Source of the DNA: Hymenopellis radicata
Taxonomy: Eukaryota; Basidiomycota; Agaricomycetes; Agaricales; Physalacriaceae
Reading direction: 5' to 3'
DNA length: 64,000 bases
Assembly (NCBI GenBank): GCA_015501595.1
Contig: JADNRX010000151.1
Coordinates: forward strand, 1 to 64,000
Below the pieces are notes generated by a model. It did no database searches. It saw nothing but the letters and a program-made list of their open reading frames with translations, and was not told the DNA's origin. A program made the position numbers and the translations under genes. How positions within the stretch are numbered: position 1 is the first letter of the stretch; every line of letters starts with the position of its first letter. Below, piece by piece: positions 47,140 through 59,299 of the stretch.

Positions 47140-50100
47140 TCATCCTAGCGCCTCGAAGACGACGTCGACACACTTGTTCAGAATGTCAGCCTCCGCGCTC
47201 GCGTCAATCGTCTCCAGGGCCCGTACAACCGCTCTGTCCATTAGGGCATCAACACTAATATCCCGAGCAAGATCTTGATAAAAAGAAGCGGCAATTACCT
47301 TGTCGGCGTCAACGTCGGGCTCATCGTCGTCGTAGCTCTCGCGCATTTCCACATCCCCTGGCATGTCCCATACGGGGCTCGCGCGCTCCTGACCAGCCAG
47401 GACTGGCGTATCCTCCTCATAGAAAATGACCGGACCAGATCCAGCTCGAGCACGGCGCTTCCCTTTGCTGCTGTCGGCGTCGCGAGAGCTATCTCCGGGA
47501 TAAACATCGAACTCAAGCTTCCGGCCACGAGTTTTCCAATCAACACGACAGGCGGTATCGTATTGCAGGATCGTGGAGGCATCGAAACTGCCAAAGTCGA
47601 GGTCGTTGATGGTCTGAGACGAGGTCGGCGAACTTGTGGGTGTTTCCGAGCCTTTCCTGGCTACGATGCTCGATGGCGTGCCGGTCGGACTATTCCTAGG
47701 TGTAGGGTCGGTAGACGCCGCTATAGGAAACATAGCAGGCGGCGAGTCCGATGCAACCGAAACCTGCACTGGTGGCATGCCGGGGCCTACCAAGGATGGT
47801 GGTGGTGCTGAGAGGCTGCCGGAAGACGGGGGAGGTACCCAGTATGATCCCTCATGGCGAGGAGGAGAAGGAATGTGGGGGGAATCCTGGAGGGGCGGGC
47901 CAAGTCCAAGCGTCCTCCGTATTTCCTCATCAAAGGAGGCATCCTCCACGTCCATCGCCCGACGCTCATCTTCCCATTGTGTAAGCATGGGAGATTCCCT
48001 CCATCGAAGGACGTCCCGATATTGAGCGATGATGTCGGCGAGGCTCGAACGAAAGTGGTTGACGGCGTCCTGTAGTTCGTCCAAGGCAGCATGCTCCCCC
48101 GCTGTGGAGTTTTGGTTGGCAGCTAGCTCATGCGAGAGGAAGCTGAGAGTGGCAGTGACAGCGGCGTTAGGCAGCGCACGCTTCAAAGAAGCGATAAGAA
48201 CGCTGCGGTCGAATTCGCTGGCGGTAGGACCGGAGCCAGGAATGGGAGTAACGGTAGAACTTGGTCCAGGGACAGCGCTTGGAGTAGGTGGAGGGGCGCG
48301 AACACGGACATTCCTGTCCGTGTCCAACGACGAAGAGGGCATGCGGTTACGGTACAGAGTCCGGCGCATGGCGTCCGACTCCAAGTTCTCCATCGGAAAA
48401 TATGATGTTCGGCGGGCCTCACGCACAGGCTGCGCCCCACGAATAGGGTGTGCTCTACGGCGCCGTTCAAGTTCGCGGTTCAGAGCACGCCGTTCCGCAC
48501 CAGTTACCCCACTAGAACTGGGTAGGTCGGCATTGGAGATCCCAGCGGGGTCCGAGAAGCGAGTGATGTACGATGTGGAGGGTCTGTGGGTGGACGGAGA
48601 ACCAGGCACAGCAACGGGAGCGGGGATTGGAAAGTCATTAAGCACAGTAGGAGCCGTAGAAGCAGTATCGTCGCTATCATCCTCAGGCTCAGGCGACAAC
48701 GGCGCTGTGTAAGCACGAGTCTCGGAGGCTGGGGGCACAGGTGGCGGGGCATCAGGGTTAAGACGGGGAATGTCGAAAGTCGCCGGGTCCAGAGGGCGAG
48801 GCGCCGGTAAACCCCAGCGTAGACGACGCTGCACGTGAAAGAAATGCATAACTTCAAGGAAGACCTGGAGCGAAAACAGAACCGTGAGACTAGAGCCAGT
48901 GCGAAATAATAAGCGACATACCCGATGGCGCCACTGCGTCTGCATTGCGTGGTCGGGATTCATGGGGATGGGCCAGAACCTGTCGATGTCCGCATTGATA
49001 CGGTTCTCCTCGCGACGAACAACCCAAAAGTTCTGTGCGAGGGCAGCTCCGTCGTAAAGGTCTCCCCACTGAGCAGAGCAATTGTTCGCCGCTTGAAGTT
49101 GCTCGGGGGAAAAAAACTGCGAAAACGTTTCAGCGAAAGGTTCCACCTGATGAGAGGTGGTGGACCAACATTATAACCGATCTCAAAACTAGAGATCGGC
49201 ACGAGTGGCAGATACTTGCGGGTGCCGGCAAGTATTTCGATCACCCGGGTGGTGCCGCACCCGGCACCCGGGTGGCAAGTATCTGTTTCCCACGGGTGGT
49301 GACGCAGGTGGCGAGTATGGCTTTGCCGAGGCAAGTACTTGCCACAAGTACTTGCCTCATACCTGCATATAGGTAGATACAAATTTTATAGAATTTATTC
49401 AAATTTATTTGACCTTGAATGAGCCCAACGTCGTTGAGAAACGACCTGGTCGAAGCAATTCCGCGATCGCCGAGATCGCCGAGTGTCCCGGCAGTTGCCG
49501 GATAAGGATCGATCTGATCAGATCCTTGCTCTTTCGCTCTTACCATCACAGCACGACCTTTGTGTCGTGCTCGTCGGCCCCAGAACTTCTTCTGGGGCTT
49601 AATCTACTTCTCCTCTTCGTGTTCTGTTGCTTTTGTGGTGCAGTTTGGCTTCGCGCCGGCTGCTGCGCCCTCGGATACGTTCCGGGGCGCATTTTGGTGC
49701 TCGTCTGCACGACGGCACTCTTTCGTACGGATCTGGATGGCGTAAGCCCTCAGGACGAGGCCGCCGTGCTATAGGACATCGCCCACGGGATTGACTTGGC
49801 TCAGCGCCGGCCGCTGCGCCCTCGGATGCATTCCGGGGTGCTTTCTTTGCGTTTGTCTTCGGGACGGCGCTACCTGGACCGCCTGGGACGACAATACGGC
49901 ACAGGCGTGCAGCCGTTAACTGCGCTCACGGAGGAGAAGTCAGACGACGGGCTGGATGGCGTTGCGGACGCGTCCAGCCCCAAACGGTGCGCGTTTCCCT
50001 GCTTGTAATTAATTCTACTTACTTCATCGTCCCGCAGGCGCCATCTCTCTGCTCCAGACGTCACCATCCCCCCGCCGTACCTCCACCTCGGGTTACTCGC

Positions 50101-50936
50101 CGCCAGTAACACAGCTTCCGTGGATCTCCTCCTCTTCCACCGACATCTCGCCCAATACCGTCGCCTACGGCCTCCTCACCATCCTCTCGCGGCCCGTGCG
50201 TGTCCACATCTCGTTAGTGCAAACTAACGGATGTGTGAACACCCACGGAATGCATCATGCACGTTGAATGCCCCCGCGCAATTGCTCGGGGGACGTCAGC
50301 GGGCATGAAAAAACTCCCAACAATGCCAGTACTTTGCGCAAGTACTTGCACACCCGGATACTCCAAGTACTTGCCAATAAGGCAAGTACTTGGCAAGTAC
50401 TTCACCCGCGGGTCAAGTACCCGCGGGTGGCAAGTATTTTGACGGGTGCCAGATATGGCTTTGGCAGCACGAATACTTGCCTCCCGGGTGGCAGATGCAC
50501 CCGGGTGGACACTCGTGCCTATCTCTACTCAAAACGCTGTGCGGGCTAGTGCAAGACATCAGTGAACGGGGTGGTGATAAAGCAGGAGGAAACGACCTAC
50601 AACGTCGACGAGTGGTGCTAGTTTGATGACGCCGTCGAACGGTTGCTGTTCAAGAGTGGACTCCATGAATTGCGTGTATTCCACGAAGCGCGCGTCCAGC
50701 ACTAACGCACGATTTTGCCCAACACGGACGCGCAAAGAGGGAACAAGCATGTGTAACGGTCGGGGACAATGTTGGGTGGGAAAGAAGTGGGAGGAAACAA
50801 AGACGAAAATATCGAGGGGGACTTGGGAGAGCTTTTCAAGGCATGGCGGGATCCACGGCGACGTGTGACGATGCCCGAGGATGAAATTGTGTGGCGTCTG
50901 GATCCAGGGCATTGGACGCCTTCTTGAGATGGTCAT
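47140..50936 (-). CDS. Cargo protein 2 of the KDZ element, large Ser/Pro-rich protein with a hAT in its intron
   Basis: The main exon is open from an acceptor CTCATCAG just above 49146 to 47140. It begins VEPFAETFSQFFSPEQLQAA and is long, disordered and Pro/Ser-rich, with a few hydrophobic segments. In it 57 bp at about 48,870-48,926 (GTATGT..CTCCAG) look like an in-phase intron. An upstream exon (50936 to about 50,587) reads DIFVFVSSHFFPTQHCPRPL and RALVLDARFVEYTQFMESTL. An in-frame TAA lies just above the acceptor, so the two must be joined by an intron. Without the hAT insert (49190-50527) that intron would be about 75 bp, a normal size. The donor (GTTCAC) is weak. Function unknown. Confidence 0.55.
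49190..50527. mobile_element. Non-autonomous hAT element 2 (1,338 bp)
   Basis: Terminal inverted repeats TAGAGATCGGCACGAGTG and the reverse complement of TAGAGATAGGCACGAGTG (one mismatch), flanked by the 8-bp duplication CTCAAAAC (49182-49189 and 50528-50535). The subterminal regions are rich in CAAGTACTTGCC and CCCGGGTGG words on both sides. No transposase frame. Different family from hAT element 1 (different subterminal words) but the same end type. Confidence 0.9.
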
Positions 50937-51126
50937 GCGGCGTGGGCGGGTGTTTCGGATTGGATGCCGCAGCGGATGTCGCTCATGGTTGGCTAGTCAA
51001 AGTCGACGAACACGTCCTCCACCTCAATAGCGAGGGTGGTCGTCTCGTCGTGCCCTGCAAAGTCCACGAACACGTCCACCACCTGGACGACACTTCAATG
51101 CACGCAAAGTCATGATAATGCGGGAC

Positions 51127-52468
51127 TCACTTCAGAGCAAAACGCCGTGAAGCAAGCGCGCGGAAGGAAGACGACCGTACGTATGAGGCGTTGCGCGCGG
51201 AATTATGGGAGGCGGATGATTCGAGGGCGACAGGGAAGGCGTATTGGCGATCCAACCGGGTTTTCAGAGAGCAATCCAACCGGGTTTTCAGAGAGCAAGC
51301 AGGAAATGTGAGGGAAGTCGTCGTCAATCAGGATGGGACGTGGCAGGGCGAGGAAGATAGAATAGCGTGTCAGGGCCTGAGTCCAGACCTGTCGTTCAAT
51401 CCGAAGCGTCGGCTATTGCCGAAAGCATGTGCTTCGGCCAATTCCGAGGGAAGGGAAGCGGCGGTTATTCCCGAAAGCAGAGGACTGTCAGTGTCATGGA
51501 TACACATACACGTTCCTCGCTTCACCCAACCCCGCCATCATGCAGTGTTTCTGGCTGTTTCTGGATGTCCGCGCGAGCTGGACTTGGAGACTTCCAAATC
51601 CGGTGGGTGAGTCCCGTTTCCTCTCTGACTCGCATACCGACGATTGATGTCCCTTCGTCCAGAGCACGATCATATTGTCCCTCTATACGATGGCCCCGTG
51701 CCTTGCTATGGCGCGACATTAGATGCACCCGATTTCGCCACCGTTATCCTCGCCAAGTTCGCACGTACCGACCGCGACTGCATCAGCCCCGCTCACCGCG
51801 CCCAAAAAGCCGTCTTTATGGAGATGGATGAACTTCCACCGGTTCTGTACGACAGGCAGTTGTTCTGCTATACACGTTTCTGCTTCTCGCAGGATGAACT
51901 GGACCGGTTGTCGACCTTTCGCCCTTGGTACTTAGCCGCGGAATTGGAGGGCCGTTTATGGCGTTTCGGTCATGCTTTTAAGCATGAATGGAACGAGAAC
52001 ATCGCTTCCATTAGCGAGAATGAGGCAGAGGTGAGTCGAACTTATCCTTCTCATTAGCGTCTACTCAACATTACCAGGCGCTTTTATTCCGGCTCAAGTT
52101 CAACCTTTTCGCAACGGCGCAGCGCACGGAGTCGTCCCCCCCATGGTTGTTTCTTCCTCCTGATAGTGCGGATCTCTGCGCTGATAGAGATGGGGAGTGG
52201 GAGCGGCTTGCGGGATACAATGATTTCAGGCGCGTCTGGGCCATGCGACGCGAAGTCTCTGACGCACATGCCCTGTAAGTACCAACGATCTTCGTTGGAC
52301 ACCTCTAACATGTCAGTTTCCAGACTGCCAGAGGTGGGACAGTGGATCGCTGCCGTGGATCGTCGCCATGATAGAGTGGAGAAGTATAAACAAGACGCGT
52401 ATTGGCTGGGGAAGTTTATCTGCTGGTTGAAAGGGCCTGACTCTGAAAACGACGCGTCGCAACATTAG
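51127..52468 (+). CDS. Cargo protein 3 of the KDZ element, unknown
   Basis: Coding starts after an acceptor CACTTCAG at about 51,137 (first exon not found) with a charged helix EASARKEDDRTYEALRAELW, then an in-frame 24-bp duplication giving SNRVFREQ twice (51,252-51,299). A later exon from about 51,660 reads PEHDHIVPLYDGPVPCYGAT and FCYTRFCFSQDELDRLSTFR. Two clear introns follow (GTGAGTC..TACCAG near 52,031-52,078; GTAAGT..TGTCAG near 52,275-52,317), and the end is DAYWLGKFICWLKGPDSEND, with the stop at 52468. No domain recognised; aromatic-rich and soluble. Confidence 0.6.
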
Positions 52469-53518
52469 AAATCGAATATTGTATATGTAGTCTATGCAAT
52501 GAATGTGCTCTACGTCAATCTAAAGGCGGGCAATAGGGTAGAACTTGAATGTACGCCTGGGTGTGACCAAGTCTCGGGTCACACTCCCGACGTCACCCTC
52601 CCGCCAATGTTGATGCTCTACCAGGCGGGTAGTAGTTTTATTGTCACCCGCGATACCTCGTACTGCGAGCTAAGAGCGGGTCTTTGGTCAGGGGCCAATA
52701 TGAGAACCATAGGAGTTTTTGTCTGATAACATTAAGCAATGCTCCAAAGGATCTCATTAGCGCTTAATGACTACAACAAGTTCACAACCTTTTCAAGAAA
52801 ATGCGAAGGACAAGGGACTTTTGTAACTTCAAGAGACAGGTTGATACATCGGGTAGGTAGTCTTACAGTACAATTTTACGTCGAGGAGATGGTAGATACT
52901 TCCAAGAATGAACACAGAGGTAGACTACTCGATAACAAATGCCAATGCGGCGAGCAATTCCTCTACACGTCCCGGATCGGTCCCCAACCCAAGTGACAGA
53001 GCCACGCGTGCAGATATTTCAGGGCCAAGGAGACACGCTACGGCTATTGTTGAGCAACGAAAGCGCGAACACCGAACCAGGCGTACCTGTCGTCGCCAAA
53101 AGGCTCATATTGACCATGTCATAAACACCAATGGCAGCAAAATCAGCTTCCAAGTCGGAGAGGCCCAAGACTCCCAACCAGAGGTGAACCTCCTGATCGA
53201 CTCCTTTGTCGTTCAACACGAGTGGAGCCAAAGCAGGGCCGGTGTCGGTTAGTACTAATGACATGTTAAGACGGTTCACGTAATTTGAAACAGTAAGACT
53301 AACCGATTCTGTTGTTGGAGTAGTGCAGATTAATGGCCTTTCGTTGCGCACTTATAAATTTGCGTATGTTCTCCCGCGAATTGGCAAGTCGACTGACAGT
53401 GCGCACGTCCACCATGATGTAGAATGTAGGAAAGTCCGAATATGGACAAGAATACCTCGGTCCTGCCTACTTTGGGTTTCGAGAGTTGCCGTATGTTGGA
53501 CTTGAACGCTTCACAATA
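52469..53518. other. Region with uncertain coding potential
   Basis: Minus-strand segments such as GVDQEVHLWLGVLGLSDLEA (53,019-53,351) and GTDPGRVEELLAALAFVIE (about 52,940-53,000) look protein-like but lie in different frames with no splice sites that I trust. Plus-strand frames over the same bases are no better. I leave it open. Confidence 0.25.
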
Positions 53519-54218
53519 ATGCCCGGAGGTCGACCCCGAAAAATAGCTCATGGGGGTGGGAGACCGCCTTTGTACGTCTCTGAAGAGGATCGCCAAACAG
53601 CCCGAAGGAAAAGTAAAACAATGTGGTACCATCGTGCCGAGTACGTCCTCTCGTGATAGTCGGCGATGGTCCTCAGCTGAAAAGGTCGTATAGGGTTCAT
53701 GAGCGCATTAAAAAGCAGATGCGTGAACGGTACTGGGACAAGAAGGGGCAAGATGACGCAGAGAGGAAAGAAGGGTCCATTCAGGAGGACGATCATGAAC
53801 ATCACGCGCAACGCGAGTGAGCGATCGCTAACCCGTTCTACTCACAATGGCCCTCTGACAATGCCATAGCCAGGACGATTCACCGCCGTTAGCGCGAGCC
53901 CGAGCTGTCCTCAAAGAATTCTCGGATTATATTGGCCCAAGCCACGACAAATTCGTAGCTCATGCTATGGAAATGATTCGACGTGACTACCGACCAGGGG
54001 AAAGTTCTCCCATCTTGGACGACATTGAACAGCGAATTGCTGGCTGGGAGCAGATGATTCACGGCATCCTAAATGAGCTCTTGAACACCGTTGGGGCCTG
54101 GGGCGCAGAGTATTTGGAAGTTCAGGGCATTCAGGAGGTTTTCCAGACGGTTGGAAGGAGAATCAACGACATCCACGTAGCACATCTTGAAGCCACTTTG
54201 AAATTTCCTGTAGATTAG
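53519..54218 (+). CDS. Cargo protein 4 of the KDZ element, AT-hook-like N-terminus
   Basis: Three exons (53519-53640, 53685-53816, 53870-54218) join in phase for 200 residues. The N-terminus MPGGRPRKIAHGGGRPPLYV holds a GRPRK core of the AT-hook type and a second GRPP, suggesting minor-groove DNA contact. A basic helix follows (ARRKSKTMWYHRAE and HERIKKQMRERYWDKK). The third exon is helical (ILNELLNTVGAWGAEYLEVQ). This pattern of a basic head and helical tail is like a small DNA-binding accessory protein. Function not known. Confidence 0.7.
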
Positions 54219-54385
54219 AGAGTATGATTCACATTACACTCAGTCAAGCCCCGGGAGCCAATTTTGGAAGACAATTGTAACATTTATTTGCACGTAAAGA
54301 TTGGCACGTAAAGACAGACGATTCACAATACACGTAAGGACAGAAGAGGCAGGACGGCTCCCACACGACAACAAGAACAAGGATC

Positions 54386-55568
54386 TAAGGAAGGAGCATG
54401 CATGCACCGCCCGCTAGGGCGGCCTCGACAACTTGTTTGCCGACGTCAGCACTGGGAACGGACCGGAATACGGCGCCGCTGACGCCGATGCAGTTAGGAG
54501 AGGCGCGGTCCCTTGAAAATCCGTTAGATAGACCACCAAATATGATAACAAGCGATGATACGGACCATCCTGCAATGATCCCGACGACGCGGCCCCTAGT
54601 GATAACGTAGTACGGACCAGGTGTGCCAGGAGAGGGGCGGGTATAATTATAGTTGGCGGGAAGAACTTGGAAGAACTGATAACCTGAACAACGGGAATTT
54701 GAGCATCGGTGTTGGAAGAGACAATAATAACCTACCGCCGTTAGTAGCGGGCTGGGCGGGAGCAGGCGTGACCGCCGTGGATGCGGGAGGTGAAGCCACA
54801 GCGGGCGCGGCAGACAAAGTAGTGGCGGGAGCAGCAGGTACAGCGCTAACAGCCTGAGTGCCGGGAGCTACCGGGGCCTGGCTTGCAGTGGCGACGGGAG
54901 TGGCGGCGGGGGTAGTCACGGACGTCTGGGTGGCGTACGCGGGTGGGACGGAAACTTGGGAGTACGTCAGTCGTCGAGAGTTGCATGAACTGGAAGAAGG
55001 GACATACAGACGCCGATGGAGCTAGATTGCCCTGAAACTGATCCGCTTTTAATTAGAACGCGAGGCAAGATATCGGAGTCAACCTACCGGCGGGAGGGGT
55101 TGCGGACGCATTCGTGGCTGAAATGGATGAGCCAGAACACGAAACGCCGGGAAAAGAATAGACTTGCCAGTTGGCGCTGCATTTTCTGTACAAAGGACGT
55201 CAGTGAAAGAGGACAGGAACTCAAACCACGGCGTGACATGCCTTCAAAGCGGGCTGTAGCGATTCCAATAAGGTCTGTGAGGAGACCCGCCTCTTGAGGG
55301 GTAAGCTGGATGTCGCGGAGGCGCTGGGCAATATCTAACATAGATTAATTAGTTACAGACGCGTCGAGAAACCAAGGAAGCAGGTACGGAGGAGGTCGTC
55401 ACTGTCGACGGCTTGCTCGGGGTCATTTTGGCCATATTGCTGAAAGACGAGATGGTTGAATAAGAGTGAGAGGAGGTAAGGAACCGGTAGCGCAAAATCG
55501 ACGTTTAAATACCCAAAGCGTGGGTTACAACTGTATAGTTGCGGCGTCCGTGCAACAAGGTTGTTCAT
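54386..55568 (-). CDS. Cargo protein 5 of the KDZ element, RNase H1 N-terminal-like (RHBD/viroplasmin) domain
   Basis: Starts MNNLVARTPQLYSCNPRFGY at 55568. Exons continue as RLRDIQLTPQEAGLLTDLIG (near 55,330), a low-complexity Ala/Pro/Thr stretch (54,900-54,740), then YYVITRGRVVGIIAGW (about 54,620-54,575) and NCIGVSGAVFRSVPSADVGK to the stop at 54386. The YYVxTRGRxVGI..W start and the GVSGA.F.S end are the signature of the hybrid-binding domain at the N-terminus of RNase H1. No RNase H catalytic domain follows, so it would bind RNA/DNA hybrids or dsRNA without cutting. Middle introns were not all placed. Confidence 0.6.
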
Positions 55569-55677
55569 CCTAGAATGGGTAAATGGGCTTCCGCTTTTAG
55601 AATATCCGTCGTGCAGAAAGAGTCAGAAACGGATCCGCTTGAGTGCCACGCGCAAGAGGGAACGACTACTAGAGGTC

Positions 55678-58600
55678 ATGGCGAAGAAAAGGAAAGAGAG
55701 AAAGTAAGTGTCGTAGAACATGTGAAAGGATTGCTTGCTAAGCAGCATATGATAGCAGTGACGAATCGGAGGTTTCCGAAAGCGACTCGGACTCTGGCAA
55801 GGTGTGGGTCCCAAAATTCCTCAAAGGTTGGCTTGGTGGCGAGGCCCGACAATACGCATACGACAATCACGTCGCCGAATTCTGTCAACTCAACGCGAAG
55901 AGTGCCCACGACGGAACTGCGTATGCCACACGGGCCTCGAACGAGATGATGCTGCTTTCGGCGAACTTGGTCCCTGGGGAGCGGATTCGAAGCTGTTGGA
56001 GCAGGAGATGGACGACGAGGACCTTGTGCCTTATGACGCCCCAGAGACTACGCAGGAGCGAGGAGCGCGGAAAGTGCGAATTATTTTGTTTGTTAGTGGC
56101 AGGCGACGCTGACTTGGAGTATTCTAGAACTCCAAGAATACGACACAGAGCCCTGGTGCTGAGGGCGCTGGACAGAGTGCTGAGGCTGACGGTCCTAGTG
56201 CGGACGCGTCAGGCGTGTCCCAGAAAGTAAGCACATTTTTTATACGGTGTTTATTACGGGACTAATATTTTGGGCAGCGGGGTGGAGGACACGCACGAGG
56301 GACTAAGCGAAAGCATTCAGATGATGTGCAAGAGGAGTCTATCCAGTCCAAGGAAGCTAGAGCTTATAGGCGGGCTCATATTGAGCGCTTTCGTGTGGTT
56401 TGTCGCGTTGTCAATATTCAACAGGGACTATCTAACTGAACGTTGTAGAGCTACACTAATTGGCTCCGATACCGCTACAAGAAGGATGAAGAGGGCGATA
56501 CTGCGCGAGGGCGACATAAGCCCGGCAAGGCGGGAAGACGTCTGTTAAGTCAAGCCCCCTCGGACACATCGGGAGAGAATTTAGCGGTCCTGATGGTGCA
56601 CGAACTCTTGGGGCTTGGTCGCGCGACCGTTCATGTTGCGCACCCCTTCCAACTATGGGCGAAGGATCAGCCTGAGGAATTTCGGACCAGGTGGTTGAAG
56701 CGGTATAAGGCGGCGGGAAAACCTAGACACGGACGTGCGGGGGCCGAAATGCAATACTACGCGCAAAAGTTCCACAAGTGCACGGAGGACGTTCAACAAA
56801 CGTACATCGATAAATGTTCCGCGCTGAAGGAAGCCGCACACGCGAACAGAGAGAAAATGTCGGAAATGGTGAACACGCGTTTGGATCCCGAGCGTGCAGC
56901 AGAGTACGCATGCGATTTATGCAGCTCTCACAGAACTGACTTTGCTCGTAGACTCCTCGCAAACATTCCTTTCATTTTGGACCCTTTCCTCACCTCCCTA
57001 AGCAACATGTTGCATGCAAAGGTGTCATTCTGCATGGGGTACCAGATCCTACTGATGGTGGACGACTCGTCATTCGAACGTACGTTTGTTTCTTTGCTAT
57101 ATGTGAAATCGATATTTAGTTTGGGAGTAGATTGGACCGGGAGAAAACCATGACCCCATTCCGGTTTCCTTCGGGAAGTCTCCCCTGTTCGCCAGGCATA
57201 TCGACGCGTTCAAGGAATTTCTGGACGACGCTTATTGTACGTACTTAAGTTGTGCTTTAACTTCAAACTGACAGTGCTATTGTAGCACCGGCGGAATTGA
57301 GAGCTTGCGCCATTCCAGGAACGGTTCCGAAATCACCCAAGAAATCCGTACGGAGTACAGATGGTCAGATTGTCATCGTCGTACAGAATATGTCCATTCC
57401 GGCGGGCGAGAATTGGGCGAAGCGGAACTCGGGCGGCGATGAGTCCGACGACGATTCGGGTAACGAGAACGAGAAGCGTCGCCGACGGCGAAAGGCTCGC
57501 GAGGAACGAGACAGACAGCGCGAAGAAGACGGTCCGCCTCCCAAGCGCCCTCGCGGTCGTCCGAGAAAGAATGTGAATATGAATGAGGAGGAGGAGAGCG
57601 ATGTGGCTCCCAAGAAGAAGAAGTCGATGCCAGAGAAAGCAGCGAAGAAGGGTAGAAAGAAGGCACTGCCTTCGACAACGAGGACCTCCACAGCATCGGG
57701 TTCTGCCACATTGGTGGATGTATCATCGAGTCGCGGCCGGAAAAAAGCGCCACCTGCCACTTCCGCTCATCGGAAGCAACTGCTCAGTTTGGCGAAGCAG
57801 GTTCCCAGCCCAACGGGAGCGACGGACGAGGACGAGCAGGTCACTGCTCAGCCACAACTCCGCCGACTACGCCGGGGTGCATCACGCGTACCTTCATCTC
57901 CTCCACCATCTCCTCCACCACCTCCACAATCCCCTTCTCCTCCACCCCCTTCTCCTCCACCATCTCATCCACCTAGACAGGCACGCCCGAGGCCAAAGCC
58001 AAACTTCAAGAAGAAGGATGATCGCCCACAGATCTTGGAAGGAATACCGGAGGATGACCTGGTGGCAGATTCATTCAGCTTGGACGTTGACGAGTTTGAA
58101 GCCCCCACGACGAGGGTAGATGATGCTGATATGGACGACTTCATGGACACCTTCGATTTCTCGCCGATCATCAAGCCTGGTGAGAACCCTTTCGCCCGTA
58201 CGAACGTTGGGCTGGAAGGCGCTGGCCTTGACGTGCGAAAGAAGACGGTGGAGGCTACCGACCGTGTTACGAGGTCTAGCCAGCGAAATCGCGTGCCGCC
58301 TACTGGCGACAAAAGGATCCAAGCAGAGGCTTCATCGTCACGACCGACGATTGCATCTAGACGCGGAAAACCACCATCGACTCGCGCCGCCGTTGCTGCC
58401 CTCCGTCACCACCGTTCAATCCATTTGACAAGTCGGGCTGGTCCGACTGGTTTGTGCTCTGTCATGACCAATTCGACAGCATTTCGTGGATGACTGGCAG
58501 ACAATGTTGAACTTGTGGACACGTGTTGAAGGGTTGGCACGTTTTCGGCTTGGAAACGTCGTCCTTGGGTACCGCTCAACGGATGAGAGACCGGCGGCGT

Positions 58601-58963
58601 TGACACAGTGGGTTAACATACGACGGGTTAAACCTATGGACATCGCCCGTAAGGATCTCAAGAAGTTTGCCACCGATTTCTGGCGATGGTGGGTGCATGT
58701 GCAGCCGGCTTGGAGGGATGTGGCGGGGTTGGATGGCCGTTGACCGAGGAGCATCGCCCGATCCAGCTGGGCGGGACTGGGGGGAGCTGCGCCAGGCGAA
58801 GGGTCGGAATGGCCTCGCTTCCGTAATCGCTTGTCTTCATTGGTGGGGCCGACACCATACGCTGACGAAGGGTCCTGACGCGCTGGGGAGACAATGGCGT
58901 GAAGCCGTGGCCGACGTCACTTATGTTTTGGAAGGGCTTCTGGCGGCGGGGTGGGAGGCGTAA
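55678..58963 (+). CDS. Cargo protein 6 of the KDZ element, large AT-hook protein with Trp-rich C-terminal domain
   Basis: Starts MAKKRKER at 55678, with an intron GTAAGT..GATAG, then a Ser/Asp/Glu stretch and GKVWVPKFLKGWLGGEARQY. Further exons give NSKNTTQSPGAEGAGQSAEA, RGTKRKHSDDVQEESIQSKE and SYTNWLRYRYKKDEEGD. A conserved block follows (MVHELLGLGRATVHVAHPFQ, then EEFRTRWLKRYKAAGK). The long exon 57,297-58,493 has the AT-hook KRPRGRPRK and a run of Pro/Ser. The C-terminal part (58,480-58,963) is Trp-rich: KKFATDFWRWWVHVQPAWRD and GRNGLASVIACLHWWGR. This layout resembles large hypothetical proteins I know from mushroom transposon-rich regions. A frame change near 55,970 and the junction near 58,480 are unresolved. 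Confidence 0.6.
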
Positions 58964-59299
58964 TTTTGCTTGCGGCGTCTCGGACTCCTCGAACTGTTGG
59001 TATGGGTTGGTGATTCTCGAACTGTTTGTATGGTTGGTGATCTGCATCGAGGTTGGTGATTGGGATGAGGACAGGACTGTTCAGGACGACGATTTTACGA
59101 CTTCAAATAACGACACACCTAGCCTTAACAATTACTTACGGATGGATACCTTAACGACTACTTACTGATACCTTAACGACTACGTACTGATTTAAAACAT
59201 CATTTACGATTGCAGCGTGACTTCGATTATTTAGTCTGGCTAATAAACTACAGTGGACTGCACGGAGGGTGAACACCTGTGAGCGTAATGAATTGACAA
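58964..59299. other. Non-coding part of the element's right arm
   Basis: No gene. Around 59,090-59,200 there are short repeats of TTAACGACTAC/TTAACAATTAC with TACTTAC words. Confidence 0.4.

Noticed and set aside
48029..48712. Open frame of 227 codons on the plus strand
   Set aside because: Antisense to the Pro/Ser-rich exon of cargo gene 2; long antisense frames are expected from its codon usage.
53019..53351. Minus-strand open frame of 110 codons, protein-like in places
   Set aside because: I could not connect it to a start or neighbouring exon, and the plus strand over the same bases is also open.
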